Part shown: in pieces, positions 1-7,832 of the stretch | Position numbering within the stretch: the stretch's first letter is position 1 | Layout of the letters: every line of letters starts with the position of its first letter | Assembly (NCBI GenBank): GCA_023417655.1 | Contig: JAEZFD010000029.1 | Coordinates: forward strand, 116,923 to 180,922 | DNA length: 64,000 nt | Direction of reading: 5' to 3' | Source: Planctomycetota bacterium | GTDB lineage: Bacteria; Planctomycetota; Planctomycetia; Planctomycetales; Planctomycetaceae | Translations under genes and position numbers: made by a program | The notes under the pieces: model-generated | What the model saw: the letters and a program-made list of their open reading frames with translations, nothing else | Databases searched by the model: none | What the model was told of the DNA's origin: nothing

Positions 1-339
1 CACCTGCAAATTTTAACAATTGTACCACTTTTGCAGGAACTAGACGCACCTTGAGCCCAGTCCTCCGCACTCCCATCCGTTACGTTCGGCGCCACCACGC
101 GACCGACGTGTTGTTTTTTTGAAACATTCCTCAAGATCGAGCAAATCCGTGTTGTTCACGACTAAAATCGAAAGTGGCGCTCGAGGGAGGCATATTCGTC
201 GAACTTGCCCCCCCCCCTTCTGACAGTGGGGTTGTGTCGCCGACACATTGTCTGATGTCCGAGGAAATTCATAAGTTCTTTGTCACGGTTCGTGCCTGAT
301 GATGGCAGAACCGCCCGGAGCAAAATCCTGCAACCAGAG
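1..339. other. Gene-free left edge with inverted repeat and poly-C tract
   Basis: I see no convincing gene here. Two pieces of structure are visible. An 8-base inverted repeat (CCTGCAAA at 3-10, TTTGCAGG at 30-37) has a 19-base AT-rich loop. An uninterrupted run of ten C residues lies at 208-217, upstream of the HEPN gene. The region must hold the promoter of that gene, but I cannot pick out -35/-10 boxes with confidence. Confidence 0.5.
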
Positions 340-1050
340 ATGGACTCATCGACGTATCGCGAACAGGTCTCACGATCAATGGACCTGCTGACCCAAGGTC
401 TGGCACCATTTGTCGAAGATCGACTGCGCACGGTGCATCAGGATGGCTGGATTCAGATTGTCTCTCAGAGTTTCCGCGATGATCGAGGTCGCATCCATGG
501 GGACTCCGTCGACTGGGACGCTCACTCCCTGCTGACCGTGATGTGGGATCAGTGGAACACGGCCTTCCGGCAGAAGTTGGGCCACTTTGAGCGAAGTCTC
601 GTCAGCGAGTTGCGTGAAATCCGAAACCGCTGGGCACATCAGCAGAGCTTTGAGTTTGATGACGCCTTCCGCGTGCTCGACAGTGTGCAGCGACTCCTGA
701 CGGCAATCGACGCCAGTAATGTCGGAGCAGTGAAACGCGAGAAATCAGATCTCCTCGAGTCTCACGTCGCAGATGTCGTCAACAATGAAGTTCAGCGCAA
801 CGCCTTCCGCCGTAATAAATGGTGGGTCATTGCGATCTATCTCTTCTGCTGCACGCTCATTATCGTGCATGGGATCAATAGCGGGCAGGCAGGCAACTAT
901 GCCCTGATCTCGATCGTCTGCCTGGTGTTCCTTTATCTGATCTACAAGCAATTCAAAATGGAACCACCGCTGTTGTATGGTCCGCGAGAATGCCGCCGCT
1001 GTCATCGCATCGTCTATCGCAAGATTTGCCCGTACTGCGAATCTGAATAG
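340..1050 (+). CDS. Swt1-type HEPN protein with two membrane segments and C-terminal zinc ribbon
   Basis: The 236-residue product has three parts. The N-terminal ~125 residues match the HEPN domain of Swt1-family proteins: the 'DLLTQGLAPFVE' start, a 'W..LL..MW..WN..F' middle and the RNase-type motif RNRWAH (R95 to H100, R-x4-H). Two hydrophobic segments follow (about 160-180 and 188-207), then a CxxC...CxxC zinc ribbon (Cys 218, 221, 230, 233). HEPN domains are often RNases or RNA-binding modules. Membrane anchoring of one next to a zinc ribbon is unusual, and the function is unknown. I chose the ATG at 340. A TTG at 280 would add 20 residues and has a distant GAGG at 261-264. Stop is at 1050. 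No toxin-antitoxin partner is adjacent. Confidence 0.8.
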   Translation: MDSSTYREQVSRSMDLLTQGLAPFVEDRLRTVHQDGWIQIVSQSFRDDRGRIHGDSVDWDAHSLLTVMWDQWNTAFRQKLGHFERSLVSELREIRNRWAHQQSFEFDDAFRVLDSVQRLLTAIDASNVGAVKREKSDLLESHVADVVNNEVQRNAFRRNKWWVIAIYLFCCTLIIVHGINSGQAGNYALISIVCLVFLYLIYKQFKMEPPLLYGPRECRRCHRIVYRKICPYCESE

Positions 1051-1139
1051 CGCGGAGCAGAGTGCCGCCGAGAGAACAGAGACCTCAGACTGGCCTCCTT
1101 CTTTCTCTGAGCCAAGCGGAAAAGCTCATTGATTCAGCA

Positions 1140-2387
1140 TCAGGAACCGCGAGCGACAGAACGGGACCGGCGCTCCATCAGTGCGCGGGCGCCAATCAAC
1201 ACCAGTGTCGCCCCTCCTGCAATAAGACCGTTCCTCACCTTCTCATCCAGTGCTGAGGTCGCAAACGTCACGACCCCAGTCAGGAGAGAGAGGATCAGCA
1301 CATTGAGAATACCAAGCTTTCCGGGGAAGAACTGACGACGGGCACCGCTTCGACTCCGCAGTTCATTGAAGGCAACTGCGACAACAACGAGCATTCCAAC
1401 CACGAGACCTTCTACAAGGTCAGGACGGGAATGGAATGACTTCGCAACAGAGTCGATGACGACTTTCAGAAACACCGATCCAAGCATCATCCCGGCAACG
1501 GTGCCGACTCCGCCCGTCAGACTGCAACCGCCGACAACCGAGGCCGCAATCGCATTCAGTTCATAACCGGACCCATCTCGTGAGGGTTCGCTGGTTCCGA
1601 CATAGCTGGCAAAGAGAATGCCGGCCATGGCAGCGGTCATGGAGCCAATGGTGTAGGCCAGCCACTTGAGTCGATCGGTTCGAATTCCGCTGAACCGCGC
1701 GGCCTGTTCGTTGCCGCCCATGGCGTAGAGGTGACGCCCGACAACGGTCTTGCTCATCACAATCCACAGGACGAGTGACAGGACAAGAAAGATGACGACA
1801 GGGATCCACCACGTATTTGCCAGACTCGAAAAGACGGGGTCGGAAATCTGAATTGCCGACTTCCCCGCCTTGGTTCCATACGCGACGCGAGTCACGTCCT
1901 GAATCAACAGCTTGGCGAGACTGCGCAGTCCCACCAGTGAAGCCAGAGTCGCGACGAAAGGAGGCAGCCCGATCGCGGTAATGAGCCAGGCATGAAAACT
2001 CCCCGTCAGAAACCCCGCCAGCATCGTGACGAGGAACGCGACGAGCAGAACCCAGATCGGCAATTGATCGGTCTGCGGAACGCCATCGATCGTCGGCGCT
2101 AACAACAGGCAAGTCGAGCAGAATGTCATTCCACTGAAGGCAATCATCGATCCACTTGAGAGATCGATCCCCCCGGAAATGATCACAATTCCCGCACCGA
2201 GCGTGAAGATGCCGAGCATTGCGACGTCGCGCAGAATGGTTTCTGCATTCTGTTGGGGACGGGTGCGATAGGAATCACTGACCCAGGATGTGAACAGAAC
2301 TACAACCGCAATCGCGATCAGCAGCCCCAGTTCGTTCCTGTATCGCTGCAAAAAACTGGATCCGGCACGGACGGGTGATGCAGCCAT
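1140..2387 (-). CDS. Sugar ABC transporter permease (RbsC family)
   Basis: Polytopic inner-membrane permease of the ribose/xylose/galactose class (BPD_transp_2). The family signature runs of glycine-rich helices are clear: 'GIVIISGGIDLSSGSMIAFS' near residues 60-80, the 'YAMGGNEQAARFSGI' loop that contacts the ATPase, and 'VVGGCSLTGGVGTVAGMMLGS' near the end of the core. At 415 residues it is longer than the usual ~320-340. The excess is a C-terminal tail with two extra hydrophobic segments (about 350-405). The binding protein lies just upstream (102-base gap, same strand), so the two probably form an operon. No ABC ATPase is encoded anywhere in the window, so the energising subunit must be elsewhere. 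Substrate is a sugar by family only. Confidence 0.9.
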   Translation of the reverse strand: MAASPVRAGSSFLQRYRNELGLLIAIAVVVLFTSWVSDSYRTRPQQNAETILRDVAMLGIFTLGAGIVIISGGIDLSSGSMIAFSGMTFCSTCLLLAPTIDGVPQTDQLPIWVLLVAFLVTMLAGFLTGSFHAWLITAIGLPPFVATLASLVGLRSLAKLLIQDVTRVAYGTKAGKSAIQISDPVFSSLANTWWIPVVIFLVLSLVLWIVMSKTVVGRHLYAMGGNEQAARFSGIRTDRLKWLAYTIGSMTAAMAGILFASYVGTSEPSRDGSGYELNAIAASVVGGCSLTGGVGTVAGMMLGSVFLKVVIDSVAKSFHSRPDLVEGLVVGMLVVVAVAFNELRSRSGARRQFFPGKLGILNVLILSLLTGVVTFATSALDEKVRNGLIAGGATLVLIGARALMERRSRSVARGS

Positions 2388-2489
2388 CAGTCGTTTGTCT
2401 TTTCCAGTGCCCGAGTTTTCTCGTCATTCCCCAATCGGCGGTGCTCACGCCAGACAGCCACCGCCTGCCCCACCAACCAGGTGATCGGA

Positions 2490-3578
2490 CTACGAGGAAG
2501 TCAGCTTCCGCTCACGCAGCCAGGCCTCGAATTCGTCGAGGGACATGAAGACCGTTCCCGGTTCATATCCGGCATCCTTCAACGGAGAATCGACGCTGGG
2601 AACAACGACTCGCAACTCCGTATTGAACAGGTCATTTGTCCCTTCCTGTGAGTAGGTTGGATACATCTCTTTGATGAATTCCTGATCGTTTTCGACCATG
2701 GCCTTCAACAACTGAACGCCCACCTTTCCCATCTGGTATGGGTTCTGGATGACCATGACATCCAGCATTCCGTCCCGCATTCCGGCAATGCTTGCCTTGT
2801 CGGCGTCGAAGCTCAACACCTTGGTCTTGTCGCGGATTTGTCGGTCTTTCACGACGGCAATCTGCTGAGGTGCGTTGTATGCCCAGATCCCGACGAGCAT
2901 GTTGATGTCCGGGTGCCGATCGAGGGCATCCTGAACGTTCTTGCGGGCGATGGGAAGGTCAGCCCGGTCTTCCAGCCGTTCGATTTCCTGGAACTTCTCG
3001 CCGGCTCCTTCTTTGAAACCGGCCATGCGTGCAATCGCATTCGCTGAGCTGGTGTTCCCGACGAAGAACGCGAACTTCGAGCCATCAGGAGTCAGTGCCT
3101 TCGCAGCCTTGCCCAGTTCTCGTCCGGCGATGATGTTGTCTGTGCCCAGATAGGCATAACGGGCGTCACGGAACTTCTCGCGGTTCACATCACCATCAAT
3201 GGTGATCACCTTGACCCCGCGGGCCTGCAGGTCGCGAAGCTCTTTTGCAACTGCGGTGCTGTCAGGATTGAAGACCGAGATGCCGAGCGCCACCAAGTCG
3301 TTCTGCAGAGCATACTGCTTGATCTTGTCGACCTGACCTTTGTCGGTGAAGTCCGCCCGATCGAAGGTGACAACGTATCCCTGTTTTCCGAGCTCGAACT
3401 CTTCCTCCGCCTTCATGGCACCCGCTTCGCAGGCGTCCCAGAATGGATCATCACCATTCGTCAGAATCACGATTCGCTTCGGGCGGGAGCTTTCCACTCG
3501 ATCCGGGCACCCACTGCAGAACAGCGTGGCAATTCCAGCGACGAAGAACACGCCCAGGAGGCGGAAGGAACTGTTCAT
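2490..3578 (-). CDS. Sugar ABC transporter substrate-binding lipoprotein (Peripla_BP_4)
   Basis: Periplasmic sugar-binding protein of the RbsB/XylF type, 362 residues from the ATG at 3578. The start is chosen because it directly opens a signal sequence (MNSSFRLLGVFFVAGIATLF) ending in Cys-Ser-Gly-Cys, which looks like a lipoprotein cleavage site. An in-frame start at 3662 would bury this signal behind 28 polar residues. Family hallmarks include 'VDKIKQYALQNDLVALGISV', 'GVKVITIDGDV', a 'YLGTDNIIAGRELGKAA' hinge and 'VLSFDADKASIAGMRDG'. It sits immediately upstream of the permease gene and should deliver a monosaccharide or similar ligand to it. The C-terminal 70 residues (WLRERKLTSS end) are more divergent. 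Confidence 0.9.
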   Translation of the reverse strand: MNSSFRLLGVFFVAGIATLFCSGCPDRVESSRPKRIVILTNGDDPFWDACEAGAMKAEEEFELGKQGYVVTFDRADFTDKGQVDKIKQYALQNDLVALGISVFNPDSTAVAKELRDLQARGVKVITIDGDVNREKFRDARYAYLGTDNIIAGRELGKAAKALTPDGSKFAFFVGNTSSANAIARMAGFKEGAGEKFQEIERLEDRADLPIARKNVQDALDRHPDINMLVGIWAYNAPQQIAVVKDRQIRDKTKVLSFDADKASIAGMRDGMLDVMVIQNPYQMGKVGVQLLKAMVENDQEFIKEMYPTYSQEGTNDLFNTELRVVVPSVDSPLKDAGYEPGTVFMSLDEFEAWLRERKLTSS

Positions 3579-3895
3579 GGAAAGACCCTTCGGTCTCAAG
3601 ATCCAGGATGCGAGGGACAGATGCACGCCGTCTCTGAATGTTGCAGCGATGCGGGTCGACAATAAGCCGAATCGAATGCGTCGTCAACAACGCGCACGCG
3701 AAAGTGCGACTGAAACAAAGCTGCTACTGAAGGATGTACCAGTGGATCGGAACCGGGAGCGTCTGCGGGAGCAGATTGCGATTTCCCGCGACCTCACATC
3801 GCGGGCTTCAGCTGATGAGCGAGAGTGCCGCATGTTGAAAACTGCTGCTGAACATCACAATGAGCATGTGACAGTCGCTTGTCGCAGCGACCGGC
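3579..3895. other. Intergenic gap upstream of the sugar-binding protein gene
   Basis: 317 bases between the 3' end of the diadenylate cyclase gene and the start of the binding-protein gene, both on the minus strand. The long gap suggests the transport genes have their own promoter. I see no clear terminator, repeat or RNA gene. An open frame on the plus strand runs across this gap into both neighbouring genes and looks like a shadow frame. Confidence 0.5.
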
Positions 3896-4822
3896 TTAAT
3901 CCTGCGGCGGTTCGGTGTCCACGTCGTGCCACTTCATAGCCTGCATCATGGGCTCAATTCGCAGAACAACGGTGCCGTTCTGAAAGAGCCTCACTGTCCC
4001 GGTCGATTCAGAGACCGCGATCGCGATCCCTTTGGTCCCTTTTGAAATCGCCGCAGCGGCCCAATGCCTGGCTCCCAGACCTTTTGAGAGAGTCAATTCT
4101 TCCGCGGGAGCGTCCAGAATTCGACCAGCGGCCATCACGCAGCCGTCAGAAGAAATGATGAAGGCGCCGTCGATCTGGGCGAGCTCTTTGATACTCTCAC
4201 GCACCCGGGCGTTGGAGATCATCCGCTCTTTTTTCGAGTAACCCTTGAATGGGTCATGAATCTGTTCGTGTGACATCTGGAGGACCTTGCGATGGTCCCC
4301 GACGACGAAGAGAGTCCCGACCTTCTTGCTCTCGCGACCTTCGCGTCCGATTTCAACTGCAAGATCCACCACACGTCGCAGTGTTCCCAGCGGAACCTGT
4401 GTTTCCAATCGTTGCAGATCTCGCGCGGTGAGTCGTGCGAGGCGTTCGCTCAGATTGATAACGCTCAGTGAATCGATCGAATCACGCTCGTAGCCCGAGT
4501 AGAGCACAAGCACCCGATCTCCCGACTTCAGAAAATCGTCAGCAATCGCCTCGAGCAGTGCCTGACTGATCTGGACCTGACGGGTCTGTGGTTCCTGCAG
4601 CAGGGGAACCACCTTCACTCCATCCGCACGTGCCGCATCCAACACGGCTGTCACCGGCGAGGCGACAATGAGCGGAGATTCTTTTAGCAGCTGATGGATA
4701 TTCTTGAAATCGTAAGGCACGTCTGCCAGCACGACCGTCGCGATACAACCTGTGTCCTCCACAATAAATCTGGCTTGCCGAATCAGGCTCGCCAGGATGG
4801 GAGGAAGGTTGTCACGCGACAT
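3896..4822 (-). CDS. Diadenylate cyclase with N-terminal pyruvate-kinase-C-like domain
   Basis: Predicted to condense two ATP into c-di-AMP. The C-terminal half carries the DAC (DisA_N) domain: the DGA motif (Asp218-Gly-Ala in 'IDGAFIISSDG') and the second motif in the form GARHWAAAAIS (250-260). The usual RHR is RHW here. The first ~155 residues ('QARFIVEDTGCIATVVLADV', 'VASPVTAVLDAARADGVKVV', 'VLYSGYERDSIDSLSVINL') resemble the C-terminal alpha/beta domain of pyruvate kinase. That arrangement is the one I know from archaeal DacZ rather than from DisA (no helix-hairpin-helix DNA-binding tail) or CdaA (no N-terminal membrane segments). 308 residues, soluble, cytoplasmic. The flanking genes give no functional link. 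Confidence is high for the DAC domain and moderate for the N-terminal assignment. Confidence 0.85.
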   Translation of the reverse strand: MSRDNLPPILASLIRQARFIVEDTGCIATVVLADVPYDFKNIHQLLKESPLIVASPVTAVLDAARADGVKVVPLLQEPQTRQVQISQALLEAIADDFLKSGDRVLVLYSGYERDSIDSLSVINLSERLARLTARDLQRLETQVPLGTLRRVVDLAVEIGREGRESKKVGTLFVVGDHRKVLQMSHEQIHDPFKGYSKKERMISNARVRESIKELAQIDGAFIISSDGCVMAAGRILDAPAEELTLSKGLGARHWAAAAISKGTKGIAIAVSESTGTVRLFQNGTVVLRIEPMMQAMKWHDVDTEPPQD

Positions 4823-5002
4823 AGGTGGGACTGCCCTGCGGCACAGAGCGCCGCACCACGATCCTGTCCGGACCCGAACGCCGCTCGAGATGAAGTGCCG
4901 CGATGTAAAGAATCAACTACGCGGAAGTTATGAGAAAAGCTAGCGAAGTGTAAGGGAAATCCCGGCCGCGTCAATTCTTACGTCGCCGGGATTTTCAATA
5001 AG

Positions 5003-5034
5003 ACAGGCCCTGAGGGGGAAACCTCAGGGCCTGT
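5003..5034 (-). terminator. Rho-independent-type terminator of the SulP gene
   Basis: A perfect 13-bp stem (ACAGGCCCTGAGG at 5003-5015, CCTCAGGGCCTGT at 5022-5034) with a 6-base loop lies 35 bases past the stop codon of the minus-strand SulP gene. Read on the minus strand, the stem is followed by CTTATTGAAAA, so the U-tract is weak. Confidence 0.7.
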
Positions 5035-5068
5035 GAGTCGTCAAATTTTAAAGAGGCATCACTGAAAG

Positions 5069-7063
5069 CTAGGCGACCTGTGAATAGTCGGGAGTCTGCT
5101 TTCCACGCGAGTGTCCCTCTCGTGCGAAGCGCTCTAGAGCCTCCCAGTCCACGTTGACTTTGCCTCCCTTGGCGGTGTGCTGGTCTCCCCATTGACGGAG
5201 GAGTTCCAGGCACGCCTGATCGAGGAAGGCGAGAGAAGTCAGATCGAAGCTCACCGTTGAGCCTTCCGGAACCGTCTCCATCACTCGGGCGAGTTTCGGC
5301 AGGCGGAGGAAGCTCGCGTTTCCAGAGAAGTGCACCACGGACTGTCCGCCATGCTGATTCTCAACAGTCACACGCAATCGGCTGAATCGCAGAACCAGCT
5401 TACCAATGGCCAGTGCCAGTCCAGTGAGAACTCCCATCAGCAGGTCCTCAGTGACAATCACAAGCACTGTGGCCGACCAGATCAGAACCTCACTCCAGCC
5501 GAACTTGGCGAGCTGGCGGACGGCTTTCAGATCCACCAGCTTATAACCGGTGTAGACGAGAATGGCCGCAAGACAGGCCGTCGGAATCATTCGCAACAGG
5601 CTCGCGAGGAACAAGACAAAGATCAGCAGCCAGACCCCGTGCATCACACTCGACCAGCGGGACTTCGCTCCTGCCTGGATATTGGCCGAACTACGGACAA
5701 TCACACCCGTCATCGGCAGCGCACCGAGGCATCCGCAGATCGTATTACCAATCCCCTGCGAGAACAGTTCTTTGTCGTAGTTAGTCCGGGGCCCGCTCTG
5801 CAGAGAATCCACGGCTGTTGCACACAGCAGCGTTTCGGCACTTGCAATCACAGCAAGGACGATCGCCGTTGTAATGATTCCCCCCCAGGCGACGTCCTGG
5901 AATGACGCCAGCTTGATGAAGTGCAAGTCCTCCATGATTTGTGTCGGAACTTCCACATACAGCACAGGGAGGTGCCAGAAAGAGGCAATCACCGTCGCCA
6001 CCAACACTCCGATCAGGGGGGCCGGTACCATTTTCAGCGAACGAATGGGAAGCATTTTCCAAAGCACGAGGACCACGATGGTCAGCACACCCAGTCCGGC
6101 TGCGAATTCGTGATTCTTGAATGCTCCCTGAAATGACGTGATCGAAACCCCAGCCTTCACTTGGGCAGGAATAATGAGATCGCCCTGATTCTGTTCGAGC
6201 GCCTGCAGACTGACCCGCAGTGTCTCAATGGCGCGGTCGCCCAAGTCGCGCACCTTCTGCTGCTTGGCATCGTCGTGCGCGAGTAGATTCAGACCTTTTG
6301 CCTGAAGAGATTCGGTTTCTTCGAGGATCGACTGCTGCCTTTCTACGAATTTGCTCAGATCCAGCTTGTGATCCGGATCCAGTTCAACATGGTGATTTGG
6401 CAGCTGCTCGGTGACTTCTTCATTCAACCCAATTTGACGGCGATGCAGGTCTCCCAGGGATTTGAGAATTCCCTGCAACTCCGTACGCAGATCGTTCGGT
6501 GGCAACTGAGGAGGATGTGCGGCTTTTGCAATAGCAGAGGGAATCGTTGCGAGATTCTTGATTCCGCTGCTTCCGGGTTGATCGTCCAGCATCACATGGA
6601 ACTGGCTCGCGAAAATCAGGATCCCGATTCCTGCCAGCATCCCGTGAACGACTGCCGGTGAAACCGCGCGAAACCACTGACCGAACCGCAGGACCGCGGC
6701 AATGATCTGGAAGATCCCGGCCAGCAGGACAATCAGTCCCAGTGACTTCAAGCCATGCGTCTGAACGGCCTGATAGACCACGACGGTCAGACCGGCCGCA
6801 GGACCACTCACCTGCAAAGGACATCCTGCGAAGTAGCCGACCACAATCCCGGCGACAATCCCGGTCACAAGACCTGTGGCAATAGGGACTCCGGAGGCGA
6901 TGGAGATCCCAAGGCAAAGCGGCAACGCAACCAGGAAGACCACCAAAGACGCGGAGAAGTCCCGGGTCCAGGTTGATTCCGCTTTGGGCTGAGCTTTGCC
7001 TTTCGGTTCGGAAGAGGGAGATGGCGACAACGGGCCAGATTGATCACGCGACTCGGACGACAT
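5069..7063 (-). CDS. SulP-family inorganic anion transporter with STAS domain
   Basis: Inner-membrane transporter of the SLC26/SulP family (sulfate, bicarbonate or similar anions). The first membrane block carries 'PLCLGISIASGVP', 'GYFAGCPLQVSGPAAGLTVV' and 'HGMLAGIGILIFASQFH'. The second carries 'ASAETLLCATAVD' and 'GNTICGCLGALPMTGVIVRS'. A C-terminal STAS domain covers roughly the last 100 residues. Between the two membrane blocks, at about residues 170-300, there is a long charged helical insertion with no membrane segments that standard SulP proteins lack. Total 664 residues. Substrate cannot be read from sequence. A bicarbonate role is plausible because the core resembles BicA-like members, but this is inference. 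The gene stands alone with its own terminator. Confidence 0.9.
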   Translation of the reverse strand: MSSESRDQSGPLSPSPSSEPKGKAQPKAESTWTRDFSASLVVFLVALPLCLGISIASGVPIATGLVTGIVAGIVVGYFAGCPLQVSGPAAGLTVVVYQAVQTHGLKSLGLIVLLAGIFQIIAAVLRFGQWFRAVSPAVVHGMLAGIGILIFASQFHVMLDDQPGSSGIKNLATIPSAIAKAAHPPQLPPNDLRTELQGILKSLGDLHRRQIGLNEEVTEQLPNHHVELDPDHKLDLSKFVERQQSILEETESLQAKGLNLLAHDDAKQQKVRDLGDRAIETLRVSLQALEQNQGDLIIPAQVKAGVSITSFQGAFKNHEFAAGLGVLTIVVLVLWKMLPIRSLKMVPAPLIGVLVATVIASFWHLPVLYVEVPTQIMEDLHFIKLASFQDVAWGGIITTAIVLAVIASAETLLCATAVDSLQSGPRTNYDKELFSQGIGNTICGCLGALPMTGVIVRSSANIQAGAKSRWSSVMHGVWLLIFVLFLASLLRMIPTACLAAILVYTGYKLVDLKAVRQLAKFGWSEVLIWSATVLVIVTEDLLMGVLTGLALAIGKLVLRFSRLRVTVENQHGGQSVVHFSGNASFLRLPKLARVMETVPEGSTVSFDLTSLAFLDQACLELLRQWGDQHTAKGGKVNVDWEALERFAREGHSRGKQTPDYSQVA

Positions 7064-7832
7064 AGTAGAGCGATTCCCTGTCTCGATAATGCAGCGGGCG
7101 GTCCATTGCAGAAATTGTTACTTCGCGAAACGGCTGATCTGCGCCATCGCCAGCAGGATTGAGGCGTCGAGCCATCAGCCCCCTGCTGTCGGTTTTTCAC
7201 TGATGATCTGCCAGCCCGGCGTGAACTCAAAAGCAGATCGATTGCAGAGCCGGTTCCGAAGACAATGGTGCTTCCTCAGCGTGTTCGGCCGTAATATTAC
7301 CGAAAGGTTTCTATCCAGCTACAGACTTTTTCCAGTTTTTCGCTCAGCAGAATTCCGCCTGCATCCCAGATAGATGACATAACCTATTCGCAAAAATAGT
7401 CTTACGATCCGGACTTCGATTGAATAAATTTTCCTCGAGAAGAGCGACCGTCGCTTTTTGATCGTATCCGATTGATGGCGCGGATCTGCAAAGGGTGCAT
7501 CGCGACTGCCCCCTCCACTGGATCAAAAAGAATCTCCGGCGCGACTCCCGAATCCTCACAGACTTTGGCTAGAATGTGCGCGAATGACGATCAGAGAGCG
7601 AATTAATGGGAAATTCTCTTGATCCCGGGATTCGGTAAGAACGTATTTGTGCAGTGTTGATTCTCAGGGCGTTTCCCTGTGATTCAACATGTTACCGTGG
7701 GCGAAGACGGGAAAATCTCTTCGCCAGCACCCGGGATTCCATGAGCGATCGGCGGATCAAGAGAAAGCCACCACGCCCTTTTGCAAGCACTCAGCGAAGC
7801 CAATCCCTGCCATCTCACAAGAAGAGTTTGGG
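7064..7832. other. Divergent intergenic region between SulP and kinase genes
   Basis: 769 bases separating the SulP gene (leftward) from a kinase gene (rightward); it must contain both promoters. I see no RNA gene, repeat or recognisable operator. Short open frames on both strands have no ribosome-binding site and no family resemblance. An in-frame extension of the kinase gene back to 7689 is possible but lacks a signal or domain. Confidence 0.5.

Noticed and set aside
3..37. Inverted repeat CCTGCAAA/TTTGCAGG as a transposon end or attachment site
   Set aside because: Only 8 bases per arm with an AT-rich loop, no transposase or integrase nearby and no matching copy at another boundary. Could equally be the end of a gene to the left.
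3340..3939. 199-residue plus-strand open frame
   Set aside because: Lies antisense to the binding-protein gene and runs across the gap into the cyclase gene. No domain, no ribosome-binding site.
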